Of a stretch of DNA of 64,000 bases, positions 42,444-51,383 are shown one piece after another. A program made the translations under genes and the position numbers. This stretch comes from Caldithrix sp964598255 (GTDB lineage Bacteria > Calditrichota > Calditrichia > Calditrichales > Calditrichaceae): positions 1 through 64,000 of the forward strand of contig CAZRBA010000136.1 of NCBI GenBank assembly GCA_964598255.1, in the 5' to 3' direction. The notes under the pieces were generated by a model. It worked only from the letters and a program-made list of their open reading frames with translations. It was not told the DNA's origin and did no database searches. Each line of letters opens with the position of its first letter. Within the stretch, counting starts at the first letter, position 1.

Positions 42444-43628
42444 ATGGAAGTCAAATTTCGCATCTTTTTAGGCGTTCTTTTGGCAACGGTGTTTTTATCC
42501 GCTTCGCTCTTGGCTCAGGACAAAGCTTTTTACGAGAAAAAGTTTGTCTGGGATAAAGAACGCACTATTTTCAGCGCCGATTTTGACAAAGTCAAAAAAC
42601 CAAAATTGGAAGACTTTAAAACGCAGGTTTTTCATTTTGCCCCGGTGCATCAGGACACAACAGGCACATGCTGGGCTTTTTCCACCGTTTCGTTTCTCGA
42701 ATCCGAAATTTACCGCATGCATCATAAAAAAATCAAACTATCGGAAATGTATGTGGTTTATTGGGAATATGTTGAAAAAGCCAAATATTTCGTTAAGAAA
42801 AAAGGCGATGCCAATTTCGGCGAAGGCTCGGAATCAAACGCTGTTACCGCACGCATCAAACAATACGGCATTGTACCGGAAAGCGTTTACAACGGTCTTT
42901 TGCCCGGACAAAAACGCTATACCCACCGCGAAATGTTCAAAGAAATGAACGACTACCTGCATTTTATTAAGCAAAAGGGCTATTGGGATGAAAAAATCGT
43001 TTTAACCACCATCAAACAAATTTTAAACAAATATATGGGACAGCCCCCGTCAAAATTCGAATATCAGGGTAAAACCTACACGCCCCTAACTTTTTTAAAT
43101 AAGGTCTGCCAACTAAACCCGGATGATTATGTTGACTTTATGTCGACTATGCGCGACACATTTTACACCACGGACGAATACAAAGTCCCGGACAACTGGT
43201 GGCATTCCAAGGCCTACCACAACATTCCCTTAAAAGATTTTTACCGCACCATTAAAAACGCCATTAAACACGGATATTCCGTGGCCATTGGCGGAGATGT
43301 TTCCGAACCCGGGCGTTACGGCTGGGAAGATATCGCCATTGTTGTTCCCTGGGACATTCCGGACAAATACATTAACCAATACTCGCGCGAGTTTCGTATT
43401 TACAACCACACCACTACCGACGATCACGGCATTCATTTGGTCGGCTACACACACAAATACGGACACGATTGGTTTCTGATCAAAGATTCGGCTTCAAGCG
43501 CGCGTTACGGCAAATACAAAGGCTATTATTTTTTCAGAGATGATTTTATTAAATTGAAAATGCTTACATTCATGGTGCACAAAGATGCGGCTAAGGATAT
43601 ACTAAAGCATTTTAAAGAGAAAAAATAA
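42444..43628 (+). CDS. Secreted C1B/papain-like cysteine peptidase with altered active-site Asn
   Basis: 394 residues. A signal peptide (about 1-24, ending LLA-QD) is followed by a bleomycin-hydrolase/PepC-like papain fold. The nucleophile region TGTCWAFSTVSFLESE has Cys76. The His block DHGIHLVGY has His328. The third motif, normally K-N-S-W, reads FLIKDSAS, so Asn is Asp348 and the following Trp is Ala. This may lower or change activity. A large insertion (about 125-285) lies between Cys and His blocks, as in C1B enzymes. ACGGAGGG precedes the ATG. An intrinsic terminator follows. Periplasmic or surface peptide breakdown is the likely role. Confidence 0.82.
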   Translation: MEVKFRIFLGVLLATVFLSASLLAQDKAFYEKKFVWDKERTIFSADFDKVKKPKLEDFKTQVFHFAPVHQDTTGTCWAFSTVSFLESEIYRMHHKKIKLSEMYVVYWEYVEKAKYFVKKKGDANFGEGSESNAVTARIKQYGIVPESVYNGLLPGQKRYTHREMFKEMNDYLHFIKQKGYWDEKIVLTTIKQILNKYMGQPPSKFEYQGKTYTPLTFLNKVCQLNPDDYVDFMSTMRDTFYTTDEYKVPDNWWHSKAYHNIPLKDFYRTIKNAIKHGYSVAIGGDVSEPGRYGWEDIAIVVPWDIPDKYINQYSREFRIYNHTTTDDHGIHLVGYTHKYGHDWFLIKDSASSARYGKYKGYYFFRDDFIKLKMLTFMVHKDAAKDILKHFKEKK

Positions 43629-43633
43629 CCGTT

Positions 43634-43688
43634 AATACCGGGAGTTTTTCCCTTATTGATAGTGCGAAAACCTCCCGGTATTTTTTTT
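43634..43688 (+). terminator. Intrinsic terminator after the C1B-like peptidase gene
   Basis: AATACCGGGAG (43634-43644) pairs with CTCCCGGTATT (43672-43682) and the arms continue inward with a near-match, followed by a T-run to 43688. It overlaps the 3' end of the small minus-strand gene at 43653-43886. Confidence 0.75.
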
Positions 43689-43886
43689 GTTTACCGATAA
43701 AACCATTGGCTTACGCGGGACACGACGCATTTTACGTTTTAAGGCCAACATTTTTTGCGAGATCAATTGCATTTCTTGTAAAAAACGATCGTCATAATCC
43801 ATTTCTTCCGAACGGTGCTGCAAAATTAGCACTCTCAAACGTTCGCGTAGCATTCCGTATTCCTCAAATAATGTTTGCACCTGCAT
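43653..43886 (-). CDS. Small basic helical protein of unknown function
   Basis: 77 residues from ATG 43886, which has GGAGG six bases upstream; an upstream in-frame start at 43973 lacks this. The first 60 residues are strongly helical and charged (LFEEYGMLRERLRVLIL, RFLQEMQLISQKMLALKRKMRRV), probably a coiled coil, and the tail is basic. The stop codon region overlaps the terminator of the convergent peptidase gene. No family is recognised; the good ribosome site is the main support. Confidence 0.5.
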   Translation of the reverse strand: MQVQTLFEEYGMLRERLRVLILQHRSEEMDYDDRFLQEMQLISQKMLALKRKMRRVPRKPMVLSVNKKNTGRFSHYQ

Positions 43887-44061
43887 CGTAAGCCTCCGTT
43901 TCTCTTTTAAAATCATATTCGTCTCTCTAAACGCCCATTTGAAAGTTTTGGTTCGAATATCCCTTAACTGCACACTTTTTTACCACTCGCTGTTATGTTT
44001 TTGTTAAAAAATAATGTAAATTTCGGCTTTGCAAACAGGCTTAACATCGGAGGATTTTATT

Positions 44062-44724
44062 ATGAAACGTATAATTGGCATCAGTCTTTTAATAATTTTC
44101 TTTTTTACTATTTCTTGCGGGAACCAGAAACTTTCGCAAGAAAACAAACGTTTAAAAGACCAAATTTCGGAGCTGAAAATGGAAGTGATGCAATACGAGA
44201 CGCTGGGAGAACATATCCAATTTCTGATCGATCAGATGAAAAACGTAAAAGCCCGCATCGTTACCAACTACGGTAACATCGAATTGCGCTTTTTCCCGGC
44301 CAAAGCTCCCATTACCTGCTTCAGTTTTATTGCCCACGCCGAAAGCGGCTATTACGACGGGCTGCTTTTCCACCGAGTCATAAAAGGGTTTATGATTCAA
44401 GGCGGCGACCCGAATACACGCAGCGGGAATGTGCAAAGTTACGGCCTGGGCGGGCCTTTGGTTCATATTCCCAACGAATTTAACGATTTGCCGCACGACC
44501 GCGGTATGGTTTCGATGGCCCGCGTGAATAATTTAGCAGAAGGTGCTGGCAGTCAGTTTTTTATCGTGCAAAAGCCCGCACATCATTTGGACCATCATTA
44601 CACTGTTTTTGCCCAGGTGACCAAAGGAATGGATGTGGTTGACAAAATTGCCAACGTTCCTGTAAATGAAAACGACTTGCCGTTAATTCCGGTGAAAATC
44701 ATAAAAATCGATGTTTTTAAATAA
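44062..44724 (+). CDS. Cyclophilin-type peptidyl-prolyl isomerase, probable lipoprotein
   Basis: 220 residues. A hydrophobic leader ends FFTISC-GN, a lipobox-like site with Cys19, followed by a coiled-coil segment (about 25-55) and the cyclophilin domain (about 68-215). The family's LFHRVIKGFMIQGGDPN, GMVSMA and GSQFFIV are all present; the active-site Arg is in FHRV. It should catalyse proline isomerisation during folding of envelope proteins. The active-site Trp of many cyclophilins is replaced (HHLDHHYTVFAQV), as in many bacterial forms. GGAGG decides the ATG at 44062. The M13 peptidase follows after 28 bases, probably in one operon. Confidence 0.92.
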   Translation: MKRIIGISLLIIFFFTISCGNQKLSQENKRLKDQISELKMEVMQYETLGEHIQFLIDQMKNVKARIVTNYGNIELRFFPAKAPITCFSFIAHAESGYYDGLLFHRVIKGFMIQGGDPNTRSGNVQSYGLGGPLVHIPNEFNDLPHDRGMVSMARVNNLAEGAGSQFFIVQKPAHHLDHHYTVFAQVTKGMDVVDKIANVPVNENDLPLIPVKIIKIDVFK

Positions 44725-44752
44725 CCGATTCGTTACCAAGGAGGTTTTTAAT

Positions 44753-46762
44753 ATGAAAAAATATTCCCTTGTTTTTCTGGCCGCGCTTTTCCTTTTTGTC
44801 GCCTGTTCCGAACAAAATTCCGGTATCGAAAAGCAATATTTCGATAACACCTATCGGCCGCAAGACGATCTTTACCGCTACGTTAACGGTAAATGGTTAA
44901 AAACCGTGCCCATTCCCAAAGACAAGTCTAATTACGGCTCGTTTACCATTTTACAGGAACAAAACGAAAAACGAATTCATCAAATTGTCGAAGACCTGAC
45001 AAAGCATAAACAAAAACCCAACTCCGACCGACAAAAGGTGGCCGATTTTTACAAAAGTTACATGGACAGCGCCCGTATCGAAAAGCTGGGCATCTCGCCG
45101 TTAATGCCCGAATTAAACCAAATACGCAACATTAAAACCAAAAAAGACCTGATTCCGGAAATGGCGCGTCTGCGAAAAATCGGCGTACAGCTTCCCTTTG
45201 CTTTTTACGTGGGGCAGGATCAAAAAAATTCGTCACGCTACATTGTTTATTTTAGCCAGTCCGGTTTGGGTTTGCCCGACCGCGATTATTATTTACGCCC
45301 TTCGCCTAAGTTTGCCCATTTTCGCGAGGAATATCAAAAATACATTGCGCGGTTGTTGTCATTAGGTAAAATCGATAACAGCGAGCAGCGGGCCCGAACA
45401 ATCGTACAAATGGAAACCGACATGGCCAAAGCACACTGGACACGCGTACAAAACAGGCAACGGGAAAAAACTTACAATAAGTTTGCATTTAAGCAACTCC
45501 GTAAGGAAGCGCCCCAATTCGATTGGACATCGTTTTTTAAAACAAGCGAAGTGCCCCATTTCGACAGCCTTATTGTTTCGCAACCAAGCTACCTAAAGGC
45601 CTTTGGCAAATTATTCCGAAAATATTCGCCGGAAGATTGGAAAAGCTATTTGGCTTACAAACTGGTTTCGAGGTACGGAAGTTTTTTAAGCCACGATTTT
45701 GTGCAAACCAAGTTCGATTTTTACGGCAAAACACTAACGGGCACGCCGCAGATGAGTCCGCGCTGGAAACGGGCCATGAATACCATGAACGGTACTATCG
45801 GCCAGCTTTTGGGAAAAATGTACGTGGCCAAATACTTTCCGCCGCAGGCTAAAAAACGCATGCTCAAACTGGTGCACAATTTGCTGGCCGCTTATCGCGA
45901 GCGCATCAAACATCTGGATTGGATGAGTCCCGAGACCAAAAAACAGGCCCTTATTAAGCTTTCCAAATTCCACACAAAAATCGGATACCCGGACAAATGG
46001 AAGGATTATTCTTCCTTGGTTATCAAGCCGGACGATTTAGTGGGGAACATCGAACGCGCCAGTCTTTTTGCATATTATTACAATATCCGCAAGCTGGGCA
46101 AGCCGGTCGATCGCAAAGAATGGTTTATGAATCCGCACACTGTAAACGCCTATTACGATCCTTCCATGAACGAAGTGGTTTTTCCGGCAGGCATTTTGCA
46201 ACCGCCGTTCTTTAACATGAAAGCCGACGATGCCGTAAATTACGGGGCCATTGGCTCGGTAATCGGACATGAAATTACGCACGGTTTTGACGATCAGGGA
46301 AGCAAGTCGGATGGCGACGGAAATTTGCGTAATTGGTGGACTGCACAGGATCGTAAAAACTTTGAAAAGCGCGCCGAAAAACTGGTTAAACAATACAGCT
46401 CGTATGTAGTATTGGATACCATGCATTTAAACGGCAAACTGACTTTAGGCGAAAACATTGCCGATTTGGGCGGCGTGACCATTTCGTACCATGCTTACCA
46501 CAGAGCACTAAAAGGCAAACCAGCTCCCGTTTTGGATGGCTTTACGGGCGATCAACGTTTTTTTATCGGTTGGGCGCAAATTTGGAAACGCAAATATCGC
46601 AAAGACGAATTGCGACGTCGCTTACTTACCGATCCTCATTCACCCAGCCGCTTCCGCGTAAACGGAGTGGTAGTTAACGTTCCTGAATTTTATACTGCGT
46701 TTCACGTTACGCCAAAGGATTCTCTGTATCTCCCGCCGGACAAAAGGGTAAAAATCTGGTAA
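44753..46762 (+). CDS. M13-family zinc metalloendopeptidase (neprilysin/PepO type), lipoprotein
   Basis: 669 residues. A signal peptide with lipobox LFVAC (Cys near 17) anchors it to the envelope. The N-terminal M13 domain (about 30-420) carries the DDLYRYVNGKWL opening. The catalytic domain has HEITH (His506, Glu507, His510) in VIGHEITHGFDDQG and the third ligand Glu567 in ENIADLGG. FFIGWAQIW and the closing RVNGVVVNVPEFYTAF are family signatures. It cuts small to medium peptides in the periplasm or at the surface. AAGGAGG stands before ATG 44753. A strong terminator follows. Confidence 0.95.
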   Translation: MKKYSLVFLAALFLFVACSEQNSGIEKQYFDNTYRPQDDLYRYVNGKWLKTVPIPKDKSNYGSFTILQEQNEKRIHQIVEDLTKHKQKPNSDRQKVADFYKSYMDSARIEKLGISPLMPELNQIRNIKTKKDLIPEMARLRKIGVQLPFAFYVGQDQKNSSRYIVYFSQSGLGLPDRDYYLRPSPKFAHFREEYQKYIARLLSLGKIDNSEQRARTIVQMETDMAKAHWTRVQNRQREKTYNKFAFKQLRKEAPQFDWTSFFKTSEVPHFDSLIVSQPSYLKAFGKLFRKYSPEDWKSYLAYKLVSRYGSFLSHDFVQTKFDFYGKTLTGTPQMSPRWKRAMNTMNGTIGQLLGKMYVAKYFPPQAKKRMLKLVHNLLAAYRERIKHLDWMSPETKKQALIKLSKFHTKIGYPDKWKDYSSLVIKPDDLVGNIERASLFAYYYNIRKLGKPVDRKEWFMNPHTVNAYYDPSMNEVVFPAGILQPPFFNMKADDAVNYGAIGSVIGHEITHGFDDQGSKSDGDGNLRNWWTAQDRKNFEKRAEKLVKQYSSYVVLDTMHLNGKLTLGENIADLGGVTISYHAYHRALKGKPAPVLDGFTGDQRFFIGWAQIWKRKYRKDELRRRLLTDPHSPSRFRVNGVVVNVPEFYTAFHVTPKDSLYLPPDKRVKIW

Positions 46763-46775
46763 AATCTTATTAAAC

Positions 46776-46808
46776 AAAAGGCGGCCTTACGATTAGGCCG
46801 CCTTTTTT
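46776..46808 (+). terminator. Intrinsic terminator after the M13 peptidase gene
   Basis: AAAAGGCGGCCT (46776-46787) pairs with AGGCCGCCTTTT (46795-46806) around a 7-nt loop and runs into Ts. Confidence 0.88.
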
Positions 46809-46856
46809 GTTACGGACACAAGGAAAAAATGCTTGCCTTATTTTGCCTTTCACGCT

Positions 46857-47777
46857 TCAATCTTTCCAAAAATTAACCATGGTCGAAATTTTGACTATGG
46901 CATACAGCAAAACAATAGTTCCCGCCCACTGTGCCAAAGAAAGGTATTTTTTGTAAATGGCATATTCCAGCAAAATGGCCGAAATAGGAAAGGCTAACTC
47001 GCAAATCGTGGAAACCGAGGCGGGAATTTGGCGCAGCCCAAAATAATAAAGAAATATGGCCGGCGCACCGGTAAACATGACAATCAGTAAAAAAATGATC
47101 CACTGATGACGACTTACCTGACCGACCACCTCAATTTTTTGGGTAAACAAAGCTAAAACAATCATTAAAATCGCCGTTACCAAAAAACGCAAATAGGTTG
47201 CAAAATGAAAATCAATTTTACGCAGCAACCGTTTACTCAATACGGTCGAAAAGGCAAAACTTACGGTAGCCAACAGAGCAAATCCCGCGGCCATCAATGT
47301 TTTGTCACCCGTGGTCAAATTCGGTAAGTGCAAGCCAAACGTCATAAAATAGGCACCGCTTAAGGCAATGGCCGCCCATTTGATGAAAACCTTGGGCAAC
47401 CGTTCTTTAAGCAACAGAGCAGCCAAGGCTATGGCAAAAACAGGTTGCAGTTTTTGGATGAGCACCACAACAGATAGATTGACGTATTGAACGTAAAAAA
47501 TAGCCTTGGTAATGGCCAGAGTGCCTACCGCGCCGCCAAGTACGGCCACACCAAGCAACGATCCCCACTCCTTGTAATTTAGTTGTTTGAGCTTGGGAAA
47601 CTGATGTATGAAAAACGGGGTCATAATCGATGCGGCAGCCGTAGATTCGATCATCACAACCAAAATAACAGGTAATGTGTACAATGACGGGCGTAATACA
47701 ATTCCGTCCACTCCCCACAAAACCGCGGCTAATATTACAAACAGCGGAGCAAAACGTCGTTCCTGTAATCGTTTCAA
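46857..47777 (-). CDS. EamA/DMT-family transporter
   Basis: 306 residues with ten membrane helices in two EamA halves (about 10-140 and 155-300). The first half begins PLFVILAAVLWGVDG and the second half has FALLATVSFAFSTVLSKRLL, each typical of drug/metabolite exporters. An in-frame TTG at 47837 would add 20 basic residues, but AAAGGA seven bases before the TTG at 47777 marks that as the start. Amino acids or other metabolites are possible substrates. The gene stands alone, convergent with the M13 peptidase and divergent from the long GH13 gene. Confidence 0.88.
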   Translation of the reverse strand: MKRLQERRFAPLFVILAAVLWGVDGIVLRPSLYTLPVILVVMIESTAAASIMTPFFIHQFPKLKQLNYKEWGSLLGVAVLGGAVGTLAITKAIFYVQYVNLSVVVLIQKLQPVFAIALAALLLKERLPKVFIKWAAIALSGAYFMTFGLHLPNLTTGDKTLMAAGFALLATVSFAFSTVLSKRLLRKIDFHFATYLRFLVTAILMIVLALFTQKIEVVGQVSRHQWIIFLLIVMFTGAPAIFLYYFGLRQIPASVSTICELAFPISAILLEYAIYKKYLSLAQWAGTIVLLYAIVKISTMVNFWKD

Positions 47778-47854
47778 GTGTTTTTCCTTTATTCGTTTAA
47801 AACGGCACAATTTATGATTAATTTGGATTTCAAACAAAATTCCATTACATCCAA

Positions 47855-47886
47855 TTTGCCATCGATGCCGCTTTCCTTTATCTTTC
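47855..47886 (+). promoter_or_regulatory. Candidate Bacteroidota-type promoter of the 1145-residue GH13 gene
   Basis: TTTG (47855-47858) and TATCTTTC (47879-47886) are 20 bases apart, close to the TTTG-N17-23-TAnnTTTG promoter of Bacteroidota, and end about 40 bases before the ATG. Confidence 0.4.
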
Positions 47887-47925
47887 GGACGTTGTAATCA
47901 AAAAAAACACAGCGGAGAAAACCCG

Positions 47926-50900
47926 ATGTCCCTTACTCGTAATGTTTTCGTTGAATTTCATCCAAGCCGCTCGGCGCGTGAAAAGTTACAAATTAACGAT
48001 GTGCTTTTTGCCACTAATGGCGATATTGTTTTTAAGAATATGCGAGCCGTGCGTGCACTTACCGAAAAACTGCGAAACGAACACCCCGAGCTATTGGCTT
48101 CGCAGGTAAATGCTCTGGGCCTGTTGCACGAAATTGAACATATTGTCGTTCAAACCTATCAAAAAAAGGTTGCTTCCCGCTTTTTCCAAAAACTTGAACA
48201 TTACCTGCAAAAGGAACTCGGAAGAAATAATTATGAACGCTTACTGCATGCTTTTTGCCGGCACTTTCCTCCCACTCCGGTTTTTCGGAACGAACAGCGT
48301 GTTGAAGATTATCTGCAACACAAAACGGGCGGGCGCCCTAACCAATTTTTGCTTTTGGAAGAAATGATTCCCTTTTGGACGGATTATTTGAATCCGGCTT
48401 TTCAACCGCTCCGCTCTTTAATCGATCCGAAAGAACTGAACGATGACATGAACTTTAAACAAACCTACGAGCTCCTTCATCGTTTTTCGCGCCAACAGCC
48501 GCCCGTACCCGGAAGCACATTGTCGCTGCTTCAATTCTTACGCCAACCGGCGGAATTGTATCCACATTCTGTTATGGCCCAGTTAGAATACATTAAAGAT
48601 CACTGGCAAGCTTTTTTAGGAGATTTGCTTACACGTTTGTTGCAAAGTATCGATTTTATTCGCGAAGAAGAAAAAGCACGGTTTGACAAAGCCGCCTTTG
48701 GGCCGGGCCCTACCCTTGTTCCGCAATTCGAACCATCGGACGAACCCGAACGTTTTTCTCCGGATACAGATTGGATGCCGCGACTCGTTCTGATTGCCAA
48801 AAGTACCTATGTTTGGCTGGATCAGCTTAGTAAAAAATACGCGCACCCTATTACACGGCTCGATCAAATTCCGGATGAAGAATTGCGATTTTTGGCTTCT
48901 TTCGGCATTACGGGTTTGTGGCTAATTGGCATTTGGGAACGGAGTAAGGCTTCGCAAAAAATCAAACAACGCACCGGTAATCCGGAAGCTGCCGCCTCGG
49001 CTTATTCCTTGTACGATTATCAAATCGCTGATGATTTGGGTGGCGAGTTAGCTTTGCAAAATTTAAAAGAACGGGTTTGGCGTTACGGCATTCGCATGGC
49101 TACGGACATGGTACCCAATCATACCGGTATCGATTCCAAATGGGTCATCGAGCATCCCGAACGTTTTATTCAACTTCCGTATTCGCCATATCCGCAATAC
49201 TCTTTTAACGGTCCGGATTTATGCGATCATCCGGATGTGGGTGTCTTTATTGAAGACGGTTACTGGAATCGTAGCGATGCGGCCGTTGTTTTTAAACGCG
49301 TGCATTATCCTTCCGGTGAAACACGTTACATTTATCACGGTAACGATGGGACCAGTATGCCTTGGAACGATACGGCCCAGCTAAATTATTTGCTTCCGGA
49401 AGTGCGCGAGGCGGTTTTGCACAAAATCATCGAAATCGCCCGTCGTTTTCCCATCATTCGCTTCGATGCGGCCATGACATTAACTAAAAAACATTTTCAG
49501 CGCTTGTGGTTTCCGCAGCCCGGTCAGGGCGGCGATATTCCTTCCCGAGCGGAGTTTTCTATGACTAAGGAAGAATTTGATCGATTGTTCCCCAAGGAAT
49601 TTTGGCGCGAAGTGGTGGATCGCATTCGCCAGGAAGCGCCGGATACCTTGCTTTTGGCCGAAGCCTTCTGGCTAATGGAAAGTTATTTTGTACGTACTTT
49701 AGGCATGCATCGGGTGTACAATAGCGCCTTTATGAATATGCTAAAAAACGAGGAAAACAACAAATACCGACAACTGGTCAAAAACGTGTTGGAATTTAAT
49801 CCGCAAATTTTAAAACGTTACGTTAATTTCATGAACAATCCGGACGAAGAAACGGCAGCGGTTCAATTTGGTACGGGTGATAAATATTTCGGCGTTTGCA
49901 TTATGCTGGTTACCATGCCCGGCTTGCCCATGTTCGGTCACGGACAAATCGAAGGGTTTCGCGAAAAATACGGCATGGAATACCGGCGGGCCTATTGGGA
50001 TGAACAGGAAGATCAGACTTTAATTGCCAATCACTTTAAACTGATTGCCCCTTTATTGCATAAACGGTATTTGTTCAGCGAAGTAGACCATTTTCTTTTT
50101 TATGACGTTTTTGCTCCGGAAGGGCACGTGATCGATTCCGTTTTTGCCTACAGCAATCGTTATGGTCAAGAAAATGCTCTGGTGGTTTACAATAACAGCT
50201 TTGTTGCGGCTGCCGGATGGATTCATTCCTCCGTTCGTTTCAAATGCAACGATGAATTGGTGCAACAGGATTTGCTCCGCGGTCTTGGCTTGCAGGGAAA
50301 AAGCGGACAGTTCGTTGTTTTTAAAGATCATGTATCCGGCTTGGAATACATTCGTCGCTTTGAAGAATTGCGCGACAAGGGGTTATTCATTGCTCTGGGT
50401 GCTTACAAATTCAATGTATTTTTAAATTTCAGACCGGTTTCTTCTTCGCAACAGGAGCCATACGCAGAATTGCACCGCAGTTTGCAAGGAAATGGTGTGC
50501 CCGATTTGCAAGAAGCTTTGCTAAGCATTCGCTACCGGTCAGTTCACCGCATCGTACGATCTTTGCTGACTAACCATTTTATCGCCCGAATTCCGGGTGA
50601 AAATATTCCGCCCGAACAGGCCACACAAAAAATACAACGCGTTTTTGCTCAATGCTGCCGAGATTTGGCTGCTGCCGAAAACCTTGAATCCTTGAACGAA
50701 ACCGCCCTTTTTTCTACGCTACGAAAAGCCGAACATTTGTTTGCCTTAATGAGCAACAAACTCTTAAACGAAATCGTATCCGGGGACCAATCGTTTTCCC
50801 GGTTCCGCGTCCGTTTGCAACAAATTCTTAAGGCGACGGAAATTCCACTTAATACCGATTTGACTTTTTTACATGCGTTTTTCGTTCTGCAAGCCTTAAA

Positions 50901-51363
50901 AACCTTTTACCGCGCCGCCGATGCGACCGATTTTGACTTTTTGCATCGGCGTTTGTTGCACCGAATTTTCGAAGAACATTTACAAAACTTAGCCGAATCT
51001 TCGGCCAGGGAAACCATGAATTCGGATCTGCTTAAAATTTTGTCTGTTTTCGAAAACGGTATGGAATTCAAAACTAACGAACAAATGCGTTTGGCCATCG
51101 AACATTTGATTTCGTTCGAACCGGTAGCACGCTATTTGGATATTCATCCCTTTCAAGGGATTTATTATTTTAACAAAGAACGCTTCGAGGAGTTGGTTTT
51201 TTGGCTTTACATTCTGGGACTACTGGAATACTGTCCAAGACCAGCACGCAAATGCAAGCAAAAAATAACTGCAATGAAACGGGCGGAAAATCTTTGCAAA
51301 AAAGCGGAAAAAGCAGGTTATCGCTGGTTTGATTTCTTGGAAAGTTTGCGCCGAAGACGTTAA
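47926..51363 (+). CDS. Large GH13-family alpha-glucan-active enzyme (1145 residues)
   Basis: No signal peptide, so cytoplasmic. About 290 unfamiliar, mostly helical N-terminal residues precede a GH13 (beta/alpha)8 barrel (about 310-800). Region I is DMVPNHTG, the nucleophile is Asp514 in IRFDAAM, the acid/base is Glu579 in LLLAEAFW, and the third acid is Asp640 in MNNPDEE, where the usual His before Asp is Pro. LWLIGIWERS replaces the common 'WLxP' strand. A further 300 helical residues end the protein. The overall length and the paired alpha-helical flanks match a poorly known group of long GH13 enzymes; hydrolysis or transfer on glycogen or maltodextrins is the likely reaction. A second GH13 gene lies next door, convergent. 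Confidence 0.85.
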   Translation: MSLTRNVFVEFHPSRSAREKLQINDVLFATNGDIVFKNMRAVRALTEKLRNEHPELLASQVNALGLLHEIEHIVVQTYQKKVASRFFQKLEHYLQKELGRNNYERLLHAFCRHFPPTPVFRNEQRVEDYLQHKTGGRPNQFLLLEEMIPFWTDYLNPAFQPLRSLIDPKELNDDMNFKQTYELLHRFSRQQPPVPGSTLSLLQFLRQPAELYPHSVMAQLEYIKDHWQAFLGDLLTRLLQSIDFIREEEKARFDKAAFGPGPTLVPQFEPSDEPERFSPDTDWMPRLVLIAKSTYVWLDQLSKKYAHPITRLDQIPDEELRFLASFGITGLWLIGIWERSKASQKIKQRTGNPEAAASAYSLYDYQIADDLGGELALQNLKERVWRYGIRMATDMVPNHTGIDSKWVIEHPERFIQLPYSPYPQYSFNGPDLCDHPDVGVFIEDGYWNRSDAAVVFKRVHYPSGETRYIYHGNDGTSMPWNDTAQLNYLLPEVREAVLHKIIEIARRFPIIRFDAAMTLTKKHFQRLWFPQPGQGGDIPSRAEFSMTKEEFDRLFPKEFWREVVDRIRQEAPDTLLLAEAFWLMESYFVRTLGMHRVYNSAFMNMLKNEENNKYRQLVKNVLEFNPQILKRYVNFMNNPDEETAAVQFGTGDKYFGVCIMLVTMPGLPMFGHGQIEGFREKYGMEYRRAYWDEQEDQTLIANHFKLIAPLLHKRYLFSEVDHFLFYDVFAPEGHVIDSVFAYSNRYGQENALVVYNNSFVAAAGWIHSSVRFKCNDELVQQDLLRGLGLQGKSGQFVVFKDHVSGLEYIRRFEELRDKGLFIALGAYKFNVFLNFRPVSSSQQEPYAELHRSLQGNGVPDLQEALLSIRYRSVHRIVRSLLTNHFIARIPGENIPPEQATQKIQRVFAQCCRDLAAAENLESLNETALFSTLRKAEHLFALMSNKLLNEIVSGDQSFSRFRVRLQQILKATEIPLNTDLTFLHAFFVLQALKTFYRAADATDFDFLHRRLLHRIFEEHLQNLAESSARETMNSDLLKILSVFENGMEFKTNEQMRLAIEHLISFEPVARYLDIHPFQGIYYFNKERFEELVFWLYILGLLEYCPRPARKCKQKITAMKRAENLCKKAEKAGYRWFDFLESLRRRR

Positions 51364-51383
51364 TCGATTTTAATCGATTAACG
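51358..51383. repeat. Perfect 12-bp inverted repeat over two stop codons
   Basis: CGTTAATCGATT (51358-51369), TT, AATCGATTAACG (51372-51383). It contains the TAA of the GH13 gene (51361-51363) and the TAA of the convergent TPR gene (51370-51372 on minus), with two ATCGAT palindromes inside. There is no T-run of terminator length, but a hairpin here would be formed by both transcripts. Confidence 0.7.
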
